DNA of 64,000 nt. Source: Stictocephala bisonia. Its lineage: Eukaryota; Arthropoda; Insecta; Hemiptera; Membracidae. This document shows, piece after piece, positions 12,050 to 23,589 of this stretch (its first letter is position 1; each line of letters opens with the position of its first letter). The notes under the pieces were generated by a model, which worked only from the letters and a program-made list of their open reading frames with translations, made no database searches and was not told the origin of the DNA. The position numbers were made by a program, and so were the translations under genes. The stretch covers positions 372,001-436,000 of the forward strand of contig JAQJVL010000283.1 in the NCBI GenBank assembly GCA_035578905.1, written 5' to 3'.

Positions 12050-12910
12050 CGGACGAAAAGTATCGCACATTGTTAAATGATGCGAAAGAGGCTAAGGCTG
12101 TATTGCAAAAAGATGACGCCATTCATTATGTTTTTTATCAAGAGTTATTTTCTATAATTCATGAGACGCACAAAATGGCAACGGAGGGCGGACTTGGCCC
12201 CTAGAGGAGATTAACTGTACATGAAGATAAGTAACTACTGAGGAAGTTGTTTTTTACCTACAACTTTGAGAGTCATGACAGAAAAGGCTAGTGATTAAAA
12301 GGATTATGCAGAGTGATATGAACTCTTGGGCTCAAATTGATTTAATTGAAATGCAATCTAATCCTGATAATAATTATAAGTTTATATTCGTCTATCAAGA
12401 CCACCTTACTAAGTTTGTAATTTTATGTACTTTACGCACCAAAAGACTCAAAGGGGTCGCCTAACATGTCCTTGACATTTTCACCACTTTTGGTACCCCT
12501 TGACATTGGATGTGAATTTTGTAATAAAGTAATCGATAGTTTGTGTGACATGTAGCATCGTATCAAGATTGTGCATAGAAAACTAAGTCACAGCCAGTCT
12601 CAAGGTTCGATTGAGAGTGAGTGAATCAAGACATTGAGAATAGGTTGGCTAAGTGGATGGAAACGGCCAAACACCAAAGTGGTCTAAGGGGATTCGATTT
12701 AATCAGGATATGAAAAATAGAGCCTACCACCAGGGAATATAATGTTCTCCATATGGAGCCATGTTTGGAGTACCAATGAAAAAGGGGTTTGGCTACCTCA
12801 AAACTCCCTTGCAAAATGATCAACAAAACTCTCTTCTGAGGAACACCTGAAGGAGATCCTCGATAGCAGTAATGCAATTGTGTCCCGACCAGATGAAACT
12901 TGGTCATGAA
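12050..12910 (+). pseudogene. Decayed integrase-domain gene (KRBA2/SCAND3-like, transposon-derived)
   Basis: Plus-strand translation in shifting frames gives DDAIHYVFYQELFSIIHETH (zinc-binding HHCC-type N-terminal region), then QIDLIEMQSNPDNNYKFIF-like and VYQDHLTKFVILCTLRTKR around the first catalytic aspartate. VLDIFTTFGTP, EFCNKVIDSLCDM, QDIENRLAKWMETAKH, GLRGFDLI and a SPYGAMFGVPMKKG-like block follow. This is the order seen in integrase-like proteins annotated as KRBA2- or SCAND3-like, which occur as multicopy transposon-derived genes in many insects. The stretch that should hold the second catalytic aspartate (QSDNG) is lost in a small deletion near 12500, and stops and frameshifts are frequent. 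It cannot encode an active enzyme. Confidence 0.72.
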
Positions 12911-13234
12911 ACTCAGGTGAAGATCAGACTTCTGTAACGCTTGGGAAACAAACCTCCGAACCTCCTAAATAGAACCTTGTTACAACGCCGACAATCAATT
13001 TCATGAGCACAATAGCTGTGCTACGATGTGGCATCTGCTACCAAAAAGAAAATCGACACTATCAGAGGCCTTCGTGAACCTGCCAGCACCAGAATCCCAA
13101 AATATTTCCAATGAAAATTTTCCCGATCGTAAAGTTGGCTAGAACGCCTGAATCAAAATTCCACATATTGACCACTCTAAAATCTACTTGAAAAGTATGA
13201 TTATTTTTTGTCATTTCTAAGACGCCGATCATAG

Positions 13235-13872
13235 AGATATGGGTGAATATGAGGGGCTTATGAGTGTGATAAGAGTAGATGAACTATCTGAGTTCGACTT
13301 AGCTCAGAAAGGACTATTTATTAATAGCCCAATAGCCAGGGTAACTATTGGACCTACAGCTTTACATGGAATCCGAACCACATAGTCTTGTTTTCAGGTA
13401 TCTGACAAGTCTGACACTCAGTTGTCTTCCTAACACGACATCTATACCTTGACTAAAATGGTAAAACACATGTCGATCAGTTCCAAAGAAATTCTATCAG
13501 TTCCAAAAAACGTGGTTTTTTTTAATGACCTGAAGATGGAATTTTATTCCGAAACATGTAGTTAACATGTTAATTTCTTTGGAACTGATAGACAGGTATT
13601 GTAACATTTTAGTCATATACACAGTTCCATGGCTATAACCATGAATTTTAAACCTTGACTACCATCCAACATGGACAACCCAGACTTGTCTAGTAGTATC
13701 CATACCGATGGCAACCATTGAGTGGCCGCCGTGTCGGTACTAAGAGGACCGAGCATAGAACCTATTGCTTACAATCTCCTAAACACTTTTGGAGATTGTA
13801 TCTACAGCTGTTGAGCTAGGTCCCTAAGTAGCTAGGTTACAGCAGTGCACCACCAGTGCCGACGATGATTGC
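13235..13872 (-). repeat. SINE family 1 copy, interrupted by a nested insertion
   Basis: On the minus strand this matches the SINE at 59646-60085 from the tRNA-like head (GGCACTGGTGGTGCACTGC) through GATAGGTTC-like box B, ACCGACACGGCG, AATGGTAGTCAAGGT, AACTGAGTGTCAGACTTGTC, the ATTGGGCTATTAATAAATAG block and the GATCGGCGTCT 3' end. The copy is split at 13456-13651 by a nested insertion with a 10-bp duplication. Homology outside the insertion is continuous. Confidence 0.88.
13456..13651. mobile_element. 196-bp nested insertion with 10-bp duplication and hammerhead-like core
   Basis: The insertion lies within a SINE. ACCTTGACTA occurs on both sides (13446-13455 and 13652-13661) and only once in the uninterrupted SINE (as TAGTCAAGGT, 59818-59827). 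Inside, CTGAAGA (13530-13536), a TGGAATTTTATTCC stem-loop and GAAA (13551-13554) are followed by ACATGT...ACATGT, which can form a third stem. Flanking segments CTATCAGTTCCAAA and TTTGGAACTGATAG pair perfectly around this core. The layout fits a hammerhead ribozyme carried by a small retroelement such as a Penelope-like or retrozyme remnant. No protein is encoded. Confidence 0.65.
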
Positions 13873-14580
13873 TGTTATACTGAAGAAAAGATGATTTCTC
13901 CCACCATAAACATCACCAGGGAAGTTTAATATGTTATGTTCTCACAATCGATTTACATTTTGCACCTAGATTTCATACATCTGAAGATCAACCTAAGGAA
14001 GAGATAAGTCTTCACACCACGGTTTGTCTACAATCAGTGGTTGGTGGCCAGGATTTAAGGAAATGAAACTGTTTGAGAGAGTGTTCTACAAAGAAGTGTC
14101 TGTGCAAAGTCTGTACTTTTTATTTGAAATTAATTATTATTAATTTGACTTTTTCTTAATTTCATTAACCAAATTGAAATAAACACAGTTCATTCATTAT
14201 TCGTTGACTGTTCCTTTTATAGAACTTTTACCTGCTCCTGCTGGGGAATCTTAAGGTGTACCACAATGAGTAAGTGTCCGAAACATGCTTTATAATTGAA
14301 ATAAGAGAAAGTCGTGGCAACATATAATTTAACTGTCATTATTATGTAATAATGAAACATACATTTTTCAGATTTTACTTAAATTTTCAATCCCTATTTT
14401 TTAAGGAGTGTCAATGTTCAAAGGGTTTCAGTAATATTATATTGTTTTCAATTCACTGTACTGATTTATTCATGGGGGTTCCAGCAGCTCAGAACAGATT
14501 CTGAAAACATTTTGTTTAGACACTACTTTTTCCGGTCTATATCTCTAAAGGAATTATTTTTTACTAAAAAACTTTACTCA

Positions 14581-14712
14581 CCAGTTCACACGGGCTTGCA
14601 AGCCTATGAATGAACTTTATTCAACGAGTGAAGTACTGACCGCTGGCTCAGTGGGAATTTGGACCTTACCCTCCGCTGTCCGAAGCCTTAGCCACTGAGC
14701 CACTACTCATTT
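14581..14712 (-). repeat. SINE family 2 copy (tRNA-like head)
   Basis: On the minus strand the head reads GTGGCTCAGTGGCTAAGG, a good box A match, and about 30 bases later AGGTCCAAATTCCC, close to box B. The body continues to GAATAAAGTTCATTCATAGG and GTGTGAACTGG. The same order occurs at 36050-36186. The pair of internal promoter-like boxes and two dispersed copies support a tRNA-derived SINE. Confidence 0.72.
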
Positions 14713-15639
14713 TAATATATAAAATGTATTAACTTTTGTAGCCATATATAAAATTAAATTGTAGTAGACAAACATTAATAAATAATATCCTAATAGACAG
14801 GCAAGAGTATCTAAAGTTAATTTTTAAATTCAATAGCTCTTTCAATACTGCCTCACACTTAACACAAAGAATAAAAAAACTGAGAAGAGCTCAATCAGTG
14901 TACATCCTATATTAACAGTAACCAAATGCATTATACCACAGATGCAACGTCAAGAATCTTGTGTTAGAACTCAGCTGGGGCTAGTTCTTTATAGGGAGGC
15001 AATGGTCTGTGGCTTAGAGGCGTAGGTCCAACCTTAAACAGTGTCAGACTTGGGGGGTGGAAGTGACAGGATCAGTGTTTCTATTATTGTTGCATGGGAA
15101 AACAATTGTTTTGAAACTTTTAACTATAATAGAGGAAGAGGATGAGCATTGTTTAATTCTTTGAACTGGCTGTAACATTTTATTTTAATAGTGCATTAAA
15201 AGGACATATAAATAACTGGCATAGGGCATGTAAATATGTGTTATTTGTAGAACATGGAAATGCAGATTAGAATGACATGAGGAATTGTGTGTTACAAATT
15301 GTCAATATCGTTATCCATCTAATTACAAATACATTATTCGGCATTCAGATCCTTAATACCTCATATAAAAAAAATCAATTCCACAAGCCACTTCTCTAAA
15401 AGTATGATCTACATCTCCTAAATAAACAAACTGACAACATGCACGCCCAGAATTAAATATCCACTGAATTGAGCATTAGCTTAAAAATATTTTTGCTTAT
15501 TATTATTTATATTCTGCATATTTGTATCCTTATTATTAAATATATAATATATTTGCCTTCAGACTGATTATTATTTTTCCTTCTATTTGAAGTTTTTCAG
15601 TTATCTTTGAAGTTGCACTTCCTTTTTGAATACCAGACC
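14713..15639. other. Non-coding stretch
   Basis: No gene, array or transposon end was recognised. Confidence 0.5.
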
Positions 15640-15851
15640 ATCATTCATTATTGTTGTTCTGTCTAACTTGTCTGATACATGTCACTTGTTCTTTCGTAGA
15701 TCTCTGCTACTTCCATGTCTGTCATCTAGTATCTTAATCTTCCTTTTTCTTTCTTTCCTTTCACCTTCTCTTCTCAAGCCGTCTTTAATGGGCACTCTCT
15801 CCTCAACAAATGTCCGAGCCAATCCATTCTCCTTCCTTTTACAATGTGTTT
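15640..15851 (-). pseudogene. LINE C-terminal coding remnant
   Basis: The minus strand translates to HIVKGRRMDWLGHLLRRECP, followed by EEKVKGKKEKGRLRY and DMEVAEIYERTSD. This matches the usual C-terminal tail of CFDP2-like arthropod LINE proteins (a WxGHxxRR segment, then a basic G(R/K)xxRGRPR-like block). A stop falls between the two blocks and no RT domain is adjacent, so only the end of a 5'-truncated copy remains. The 82-codon plus-strand ORF across the same bases (15626-15874) is its shadow. Confidence 0.62.
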
Positions 15852-17030
15852 TTCTTGTGGGGAAACTTCTCTAACAGATGTAGCCGCCATTTCAAAATCC
15901 AAGTTAACTGTACCAAGATTCCACCCTAGAACAGCTGCAGTTGGATATACTTCACATTATGTGCTAGGGCAAATAATACTGGGTTTATATGTCCTTTATA
16001 AAAAGGATAAAAACAACATTTAGAGACTGCTGCTGTTTTTGTCTCTTTTAGAGAAGGCATTGAGTTCTTTTAATAAAGGCCTTCAATTTTATTAACAACT
16101 TATTATTAATTCGTATTTCGTAATTTGTAGGCTTAAGCAGCTGGTGTCATTACTGAGATACCACTGAGTATCTCACAGCATGGACGAAACATTTGATGAT
16201 GTAAATATTGTATCTCGACGTGGCCTTTACCAGAAGCTTTAGTTATTAGTTAACACTTGATCTATTCTAGGTTATTGTTTTATTATAACTCCGAGGTTGT
16301 CAATGTCTTTTTGAAAAAGTTTTACGACAATAAACATTCTTGATTCTATTTCTCTGACTCCTCAGGGGCCATCACCCTGTTGTGATAAAAAATTGACTGT
16401 TGCTTTGAAAAATAGATTTTTATTATAAAAGGTTAAAATACCTGTAAAATAGATTTTTAAGCATAATACTGATGTTTTACAAGTTACTGTTTTAATCTAC
16501 AATCGTTCACCAATCTAAGCAATCTTTTATCAAGCTCAAGGTTGTAAAATTAAACCGTCTTCATTTCCATTTTGTAGGTGGAACATTTCAAGATCGGCTC
16601 TGTAGCACTGTGTTCTTGTAAAAGACCTTAAACTTGAATTGCAGCTCGACCTGTGCTCTCATTTAAGATTTTATTCTGATTCCAAATGGGCCATTCCCCT
16701 TATGTGAAGAAAAAAGTATTTTTGCTTCTAAAACAACGTTTATCGGTGTAAATTTGATATGTTAAGTTAAAACGCTTCATTTGCTAAATTCGCCAGACCT
16801 TTTGGTCACCCTGTACTTCACAGACCATATGATTGTGGCCAACCCTTCGTCCTGCAGAAGTTAGTAAGCGAAAAGAATATGCATTATGTACCGTTAACGC
16901 AGTTATTAACAAAATAACATCCATTTTTCAACATAAGTTCTTTAGTTAATGCATTATAATATCCCCATTCATTGAACTTTATTCTTGTTATCATGTTGTA
17001 TTTAATTTGAAAAAACATCAAAATAGTTTA
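15852..17030. other. Non-coding stretch
   Basis: No gene recognised. Near 16792-16812 the sequence AGACCTTTTGGTCACCCTGTA resembles one end of a TACAGGGTG-type transposon, but its partner was not found. Confidence 0.5.
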
Positions 17031-17032
17031 TT

Positions 17033-17041
17033 AATTTATTT
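17033..17041 (-). promoter_or_regulatory. Candidate polyadenylation signal for the 17350-17507 gene
   Basis: An AATAAA hexamer occurs on the minus strand about 310 bases downstream of the stop codon at 17350-17352. Nothing else supports it. Confidence 0.35.
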
Positions 17042-17349
17042 GCAAATATACTAAATTTTGCAAATAGTTATACGTTTTAAGGGTAAAAGTGTATAACTGG
17101 CATTTAGTCCTATTTTGTCTGCTGTTAATTCTACCAATAAATAACTATTCATTCTTACTAGAAGATACCAGTTAAAATAATTATTTTTGTTAGCAATGCT
17201 GACTTTCCTTGAGCATTAAATTAATTAAAACGTCAATATCAAATGTGTTTGGGTGGAAAGAAGACCCCCTCCCGGTTTACCTCCCACATCCACCAATGTC
17301 TAACTCTAAACAAACCAAAATATACTTGACGGACCAGTTACCTCAGTGC

Positions 17350-17507
17350 TCAGTCGTCCAACTCGCCTTCGTCGAATGACAGCAGTTTCGTACTCGCAGA
17401 CTGAGTCCTGGACTTCTTCCGCCGTCCCTCGCCTTGGGGCGTCTCTCGCTTCTTCTGGGACTTGAACAGTATCCTCTCCTCCAGGTTGGCCGGTCTGTTG
17501 GCCTCCT
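17350..17507 (-). CDS. Terminal coding exon of a host gene, KIAA1143/DUF4604-like C-terminus
   Basis: This is the only convincing host exon in the window. On the minus strand a splice acceptor (GTATTTCAG, ending at 17508) opens a 158-base exon in phase 2 (AG, then GAG GCC AAC). It gives 51 residues and a stop at 17350-17352. The peptide starts EANRPANLEERILFKSQKKR, is rich in Lys/Arg in the middle, and ends KLLSFDEGELDD. In the KIAA1143 (DUF4604) family a conserved R-(I)-(L/I)-(F/Y)-(K/R) segment precedes a basic low-complexity stretch and the protein ends in LLSFD plus acidic residues, which fits well. Base composition is much more GC-rich than the surrounding introns. The family has no established biochemical role that I can state. 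The preceding exons should lie at higher coordinates but were not recognised. Confidence 0.65.
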
Positions 17508-17508
17508 C

Positions 17509-18433
17509 TGAAATACGTCGATAAGATTAGATCATACTATCACGACTATCGTCTATCCGTATGAGAACACTCGCTATTTTATCGTCGAGACAAGACTACG
17601 CGGAAACAATCGTCATCAACCAACACTGCCAGAAGAAGACATCTGACGAGATTTGATACCACAGACGGAGATATCTGCTGAGTTCCAAACGGTTGGAACC
17701 GCAAAATCCCGTAAGAATGGGATCAGAAAGGGGATTATTTCACAAGTTGAAACAACTAAGAAGCTATATAAACTTTCGATATAGTTGTGTAGTCAACTTT
17801 CGTCTAACTATAGTGAATATACACATTACTTGTGTTAAATTTAAAAAAATGTTAATTAAAATAATTTACAAACATGTTTACACATTTTTACATAAAGCCA
17901 ACTAGAGTAAGCCGCAAGAAGTATAGTAAGACAGTTTGATATTCAGAAATATTTTTAGACAGCCATGCTTTATTTTGTTAGAATTCATTTTAAGTTTGCT
18001 AAAGGGGATGTAATTGAAAATATAGCTGTCTAAAACTATTACTGAATATCAACTGTCATACTATAGTGCACTTCTTGTTGTTTAACCACTTTTGAATTTT
18101 TTAATGAGATTCCCAGAATATTATTTTTTTTAGAAAATTTCATTTTCATACGCCAAACAGCAATCTTTATTCCTGACAAATATTGTACTCTTGAACGATT
18201 TACTAATTAGAAAAAAAATTGAATTATTTCAATTGTAATAACCCAAACGCTTTAATTAAAAATGATAATCAATATGACAACAGATATAAATTTTAACCAT
18301 CAATTGATTCCTGTTTATTTCTGTCCAATTCACATTATTCCGTTGTCAAGTGATGGTGTGCCAGTTAGCTAACACTAATTAAAAAAATGTTTAATTACAT
18401 TTAAATAATCTCCTAAAAGTATATTTTCTTTTA
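17509..18433. other. Probable intron or intergenic sequence
   Basis: Non-coding and AT-rich. By position, the part immediately above 17508 should be intron of the minus-strand gene ending at 17350. A short 70-codon frame at 17693-17905 has no recognisable features. An imperfect inverted similarity lies near 17915-17980 and 18000-18080 (ACTGTTTGATATTCAG-like and CTGAATATCAACTGTC-like). Confidence 0.45.
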
Positions 18434-18730
18434 ATGGTTACTGTACGCGCCAACGCGACTTATCTAGTCAGCCGCCCAAAAGGAAAAGAGAGAAGTAGAG
18501 CGCAAGCAAGCAAAGCGAAGCGAACGAAAGAGACTGTGTGGACTAAACCATTATTGGGAGTGGAAAGTAGGAAAACGACAAGGTCCCTCCCCTCCGGCCG
18601 GCAGAATGAGCATGGCCCAAAACTTCGCTGCAGCTTGCGTCATAGAAGCACAGCCGCTTCAGGAAGCAGGGTTAGTTGCGGTGCTTCCCGCTACGCTGCA
18701 GCAATATCGGCGGGCGGGAAATGAGGTGTA
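18434..18730. other. CpG-rich island in AT-rich surroundings
   Basis: This segment of about 300 bases is much richer in G+C and CpG than its neighbours, with CTCCGGCCGGC, GCGGGCGGGA and several GCG/CGC triplets. A 96-codon plus frame spans it but has no recognisable domain and a low-complexity Arg/Ser/Lys composition, so I do not call a gene. It could be a promoter or first exon on either strand, or a GC-rich repeat. Confidence 0.4.
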
Positions 18731-20160
18731 GTTAGGTTGCCAGCCTGTACACGATAATAACAATAACAAAATTATGAAACGGGGAAAGAAACGATATGTA
18801 TAACTCTATACTAGGCATAATTTTAGAATACACTATTTAAGGAAGTTTTAAATATTCATAGATACTGTATGTAGCCTTATGTACTACGCAAATTAAATAA
18901 TTAATAATCAGCAATTAATTGATTTTTGTGAATATAATTGACAGTGGAAAAGTAATAAACAACTAACCAGAATCTAGTAAATATATGGATATCATAACTC
19001 ATTTTTTACATTTTTCCTTACTCTGGATGTATAAGATAGCGTTGTTTATATTCATTGATTATATGACAAGTAAAAATTACATTATTCATTGCCTGCTTTC
19101 ATTTCACTAACATTTTCTATGTTACAAAGTCACGAAACTTATACACGTCGTGTTTATTTCAAAGATCTTGTGTTTATATTCTTTTCTGTAGGTAACAACT
19201 TGTTGATTTATCTCACATTAGTATTGAAAATACAACTAATTATAAATTAAAAGTATATTTATAATTATAATATAATAGATACAAATCAGAAATAAACTTT
19301 ATAGTGCAAAAAATAACGCCTGACAACATGTGTAGCAGATAAACACCAAACCGCTCTAAAACAGAACTTCAAATAAAGATTTTTAAAAACAAATTAACTT
19401 AAAAAATCTTATTTGTTGTGTATATTAATGTACCGAAGGTGGAGGAATCTTGAAGGACGTGTTCATCACCTTTGATCTACCTCAATAGTCTAATACTCGA
19501 GCATTGTTAAAAGCTACATTTGGGTTTCGGTTAGTTTCGAATTCCTTGGGAATCAACACTTATTTACTACAACAAAGTCGATATTTTATACTTAATCGAT
19601 TTATAATAAAGTGACATAGCTAAACTAAAGACTACTGCATCCATATGCAAATGTGATGCAAAGCAAAAACCTGACGTGCAGTTCCAACAAACATATTCAC
19701 TATATTTACATCAAATTCCTGTTCAAAACATAGATCCAACTAGGTGTATTGTCTTCTTAAAATGAACATCCGGAGTAAGAGAGGGGGGGGGAGGTTGAAG
19801 TGGTCGATCACGTTGGATATAAATTGCCACAAACCGATAAGCCAATTTTTATCCCATACAATTATATCTAATATGCCATTTTATAAGTATTGTAACGGAA
19901 AAGGGGTGATTGCTTGGCTTATTTTAATAATTTTGTGTTTTGTACTTTAATTTATGTGGTACAAGCAGGTGTATAGAGCGAATAAGGCTGACTCCGGAGC
20001 ACCCAGTCTCTCTTGGCCATGACAGGGTAGTGAAAAATATACTGGTATTATTGTTTGTAGATGTTAGAGATCATAACACGTAAATGATATGCTGAGAGTT
20101 CGGGATTATATAGTGACAAATTAAAATTCAAAACAAATATATGATAGTGTAAATGTCCCC
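18731..20160. other. AT-rich non-coding stretch
   Basis: No gene recognised. The 68-codon frame at 19744-19950 crosses a GGGGGGGG run and shows nothing recognisable. Confidence 0.5.
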
Positions 20161-20167
20161 AGACAAA

Positions 20168-21362
20168 TGGGCACCCGAGTCACGGTCTGGCCGGGGGCCC
20201 GAGTCACGGTCTGGCCGGGGGCCCGAGTCAAGGTCTGGTCGGGGGCCCGAGTCCAAGGTCTGGCCGGTTTAGTCGGGGGCCAATGTCGAGGTCTGGCCGG
20301 GGGTCCATGACGTAGTTTGGCCGTGGGCCAATGTCGAGGTCTGACTGGCGGCACTATCGCGGTCTAGTCGAGGCCTATGTCACGGTCTGGCCGGAAGCCT
20401 GTATCGCGGTCTGGATGGGGGCCCATGTCGTGGTTTGGCGCGAGGGCAAATGTCGAGGTCTGACTGGGGGCCTATATCGCGGTCTGGCCGGGGTCCGTAT
20501 CGCGGGTAGGCCGAGGCCTGTGTCACGATCAGGCCGGGGGTCCGTATCACGGACTGGCCGGAGCCTGTGTCGCGATCTGGCCGGGGGTCCGTATCGCGGT
20601 CTGGCCGGGGCCCATGTCACAGTCTGGCCGGGGCCTGTGTCGCAGTTTGGCCGGGGGTCCGTATCGCGGTCTGGCCGAGGCCCGTGTCACAGTCTTGCCG
20701 GGGGTCCGTATCACGGTCTGGCCGAAGCCTGTGTCACGATATGGCCGGGGGTCCGTATCGCGGTCTGGCCAGGAGTCCGTATCGCGGTCTGACCGAGGGC
20801 CGTGTCACAGTCTGGTCGGGGGTCCGTATCGCGGTCTAACCGAGGCCCGTGTCACAGTCTAGCTGGAGGTCCGTATCGCGGTCTGGCCGAGGCCTGTGTC
20901 ACGGTCTGGCCGAGGCCTGTGTACGATCTGGCCGGGGATCCTTATCGCGGTCTGGCCGAATGCCGTGTCATCGTCTGGCCGGGGGTCCGTATCGCGGTCT
21001 GGCCGAGGGCCGTGTCAGAGTCTGGCAGGGTATCCGTACCGCGGTCTGGCCAGGGGTCCGTATCACGGTCTGGCCGAGGGCCGTGTCACAGTCTGGCCGG
21101 GGGTCCGTATCGCGGACTGGCCGAGGCCCGTGTCACAGTCTTGCCAGGGGTCCGTATCGTGGTCTGGCCGAGGCCCGTCTCACAGTCTGGCCGAGGCCCG
21201 TCTCACAGTCTGGCCGGGGCCCGTGTCACAGTCTGGCCGGGGGTCCGTACCGCGGTCTGGCCGAGGGCCGTGTCACAGTCTGGCCGGGGGTCCGTATCGC
21301 GGTCTGGCCAAGGCCCGTCTCACAGTCTGGCCGGGGCCCGTGTCACGGCCTGGGCGGGGCCC
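20168..21362. repeat. GC-rich minisatellite, dimeric ~47-bp unit
   Basis: The array alternates a GTCTGGCCGGGGGTCCGTATC half with a GTCTGGCCGAGGCCCGTGTC half (about 24 and 23 bp), so the higher-order unit is about 47 bp. It spans about 1.2 kb. The left end is more diverged (GGGGCCCGAGTCACGGTC type) and the right part more regular. Low stop-codon content opens several long frames on both strands. None is conserved against the repeat, and none is a gene. Confidence 0.95.
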
Positions 21363-23589
21363 TAAATTTTAAACGATACTTTACATCACACTGTTAATAA
21401 AAAGAGTCTGTCACTTTGACAGGTTCGCTTTACGATGATATTAAGGGAATACATACAAAAATATTAAATATACTACAGTAATAAACTATGAATTAGTAGA
21501 AGCCTATTGCATGTCTTACTCGTCAAGTGGTGATAAGATTTAAAAAAAACAATAATGTCATCGCTTCCAGAGTCATTGAAAACATCCGAATATAGAATTA
21601 AGTATAATTAGACCTATTTGAATGTATACTACTATCGTTTGGGTTGCTTTTAAATTGTATGAGTAGTTAATGAAAATTAAGATTTTTGGTAAAGCTATTA
21701 CACAAGTGTATTTTAATGTGCACACTCCACTTTTATCTAATATTTTATAAATTGATTAATAGTATAAACGATTGGACTTGGATTTCTTTGTAAATCGCTG
21801 TGGTCTGAGGACGGTTAACGTGGTTTACCGAAATCGATCACTGTAATATATGCAACACATTTTGTAATATTTGTGTGTGTTGTGTGACGTTCAGTGTATT
21901 ATACCTTTACCAACTTACTGTGTATTCTAATTACAGAAATACAGTATTTACCTGGCCGTCTACAACATTACCGTACTTCTAGACATAAATGCATTATAAA
22001 TACGACCGATTACAAATCACTTTAAAACTATAACCTAATTAATAGATATCAGATAAAGTTACTTCGATAAATGAGGGCTGAATAAGGGGACTTCGAGACG
22101 CTAACCAGGTTTGGTAACGTATCTTGTTTCAACTTATTAAAACAAAATACTGTAAACTTATTACTTAGGTACCGTAGTCTATATTTGACCAAAACCAAAC
22201 CACCAATAGAATACCGCGTATATTTTTGGCGAACATACTCGTAGAAGAGTTAATCAGCTAAAAATATATGTGAGTATGAACAGAACAATTCTTTATTCCT
22301 GCCAACACATGTTAGCTTCTTATCTTTCCTCTCGCGTAATTGAGGGGAAAATTAAAGCATACGTACTGTACGTTTCAAGCAAGATAAGCTTCTTCGATGA
22401 ACACTCTCAACAATTTTCCTCCAGACAAATCAGAGCGTCTCCAACGAAGCCACGTTGTAAATGAAAATCCTATTTGAACCCCTTTCATTGTATAAAATAC
22501 GAAACACTCAAGTGATATCAAATCGACAAAAATATTACCCCAAGCAAAAATTAACGATTTATTATAATTAATTTTGTATGATTATGACGCAGAGTTGAGG
22601 CTACAACGCGAACCAATTAATTGGGGTTGATGAAATGCATTGTTTGTCCGTTTCACTCATTCATATCAGGCAGGATCTCCCCCAGCCGCTGATTCTATCG
22701 AAAACAAATACAGTCAATATTGGCTTGGGAGCTGGGAAACAAGTTAAAACGACCCTATAAACTCGACGACAATGTGAAACGTACTGAAAGAATAAATTCT
22801 ACGTACGAAGTGTCTTACGCTGGCCGTGAGATTCAATTGAATTCCTATTTGGAAATCCTGAAGTATCGCTGATCTGCTTCCAGTAGTTCGACTGAGAAAA
22901 CAAGAGTGCCTTATTTATAAATAATATGGTCACCATAAAAAAGGTACCGTATTCATCTGAATCAAGTTTGGGACGCCCTTGAACGGCAGGTAAAAGGTTT
23001 TAAGTGGAGGTGAGGGGCTGGTGGTGTTTTGTTAAAATAAGACATTATATCCATTTCACAAACGAAACGTATGAACTAGTTTCATCGCCATCAATCGAAA
23101 TGCCATTATTATAAACAATATAATAAAATAATGATATCCCTTCTAAAATGTTGTTTAACTCTTAAAAAAGTTGAAGAACATGTTTAGTGGAAGAACGTTT
23201 TTGTAACCACGTTACTTAAAAAAACAAATCTTTACTAAGTTAATTGACAAGTGTAATTGGAATTTGTCTTTCTCGTCAACAAGCATTTTACTGTCCGTTA
23301 GTCGATAACCAACCATCATACGCGTTCTGTGACGTCGCAGCCTCCATGACATCTCCAACCCAGGCATCTTCTAATGTGATTAAGTAGTCTCATTATTGGT
23401 TAACATTTCATGTACAAAAATTTGTGAATTTGATAACTGGGTCAGTATGATCTGATAAAGATTTCTGCTAATTAAAAATATCAGGACAGAAAATTCGTTA
23501 TTTTCTTAAATACTCCGGGGCGTCTTTCTTAAATGCCTTGGCTAAACTTGTTTTTCAAAACTACAATTCTACTACAAATTAGTAAATAC
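21363..23589. other. Non-coding stretch with one hammerhead-like motif
   Basis: No gene recognised. At 21805-21840 CTGAGGA, a GGTTAAC/GTTTACC stem and GAAATCGATCA form one of the six hammerhead-like copies in this window. The rest is AT-rich. Confidence 0.5.

Noticed and set aside
15626..15874. 82-codon plus-strand ORF with hydrophobic stretch
   Set aside because: It is the shadow of a LINE C-terminal remnant on the minus strand.
16160..16215. CTGAGATACC...GGACGAAAC as another hammerhead-like core
   Set aside because: The CTGANGA box and the GAAA box are not in the required arrangement around a stem, although a small GATAC/GTATC hairpin exists.
20331..21397. Overlapping ORFs in all frames, Arg/Gly/Ser-rich
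   Set aside because: GC-rich minisatellite with few stop codons; no frame is favoured.
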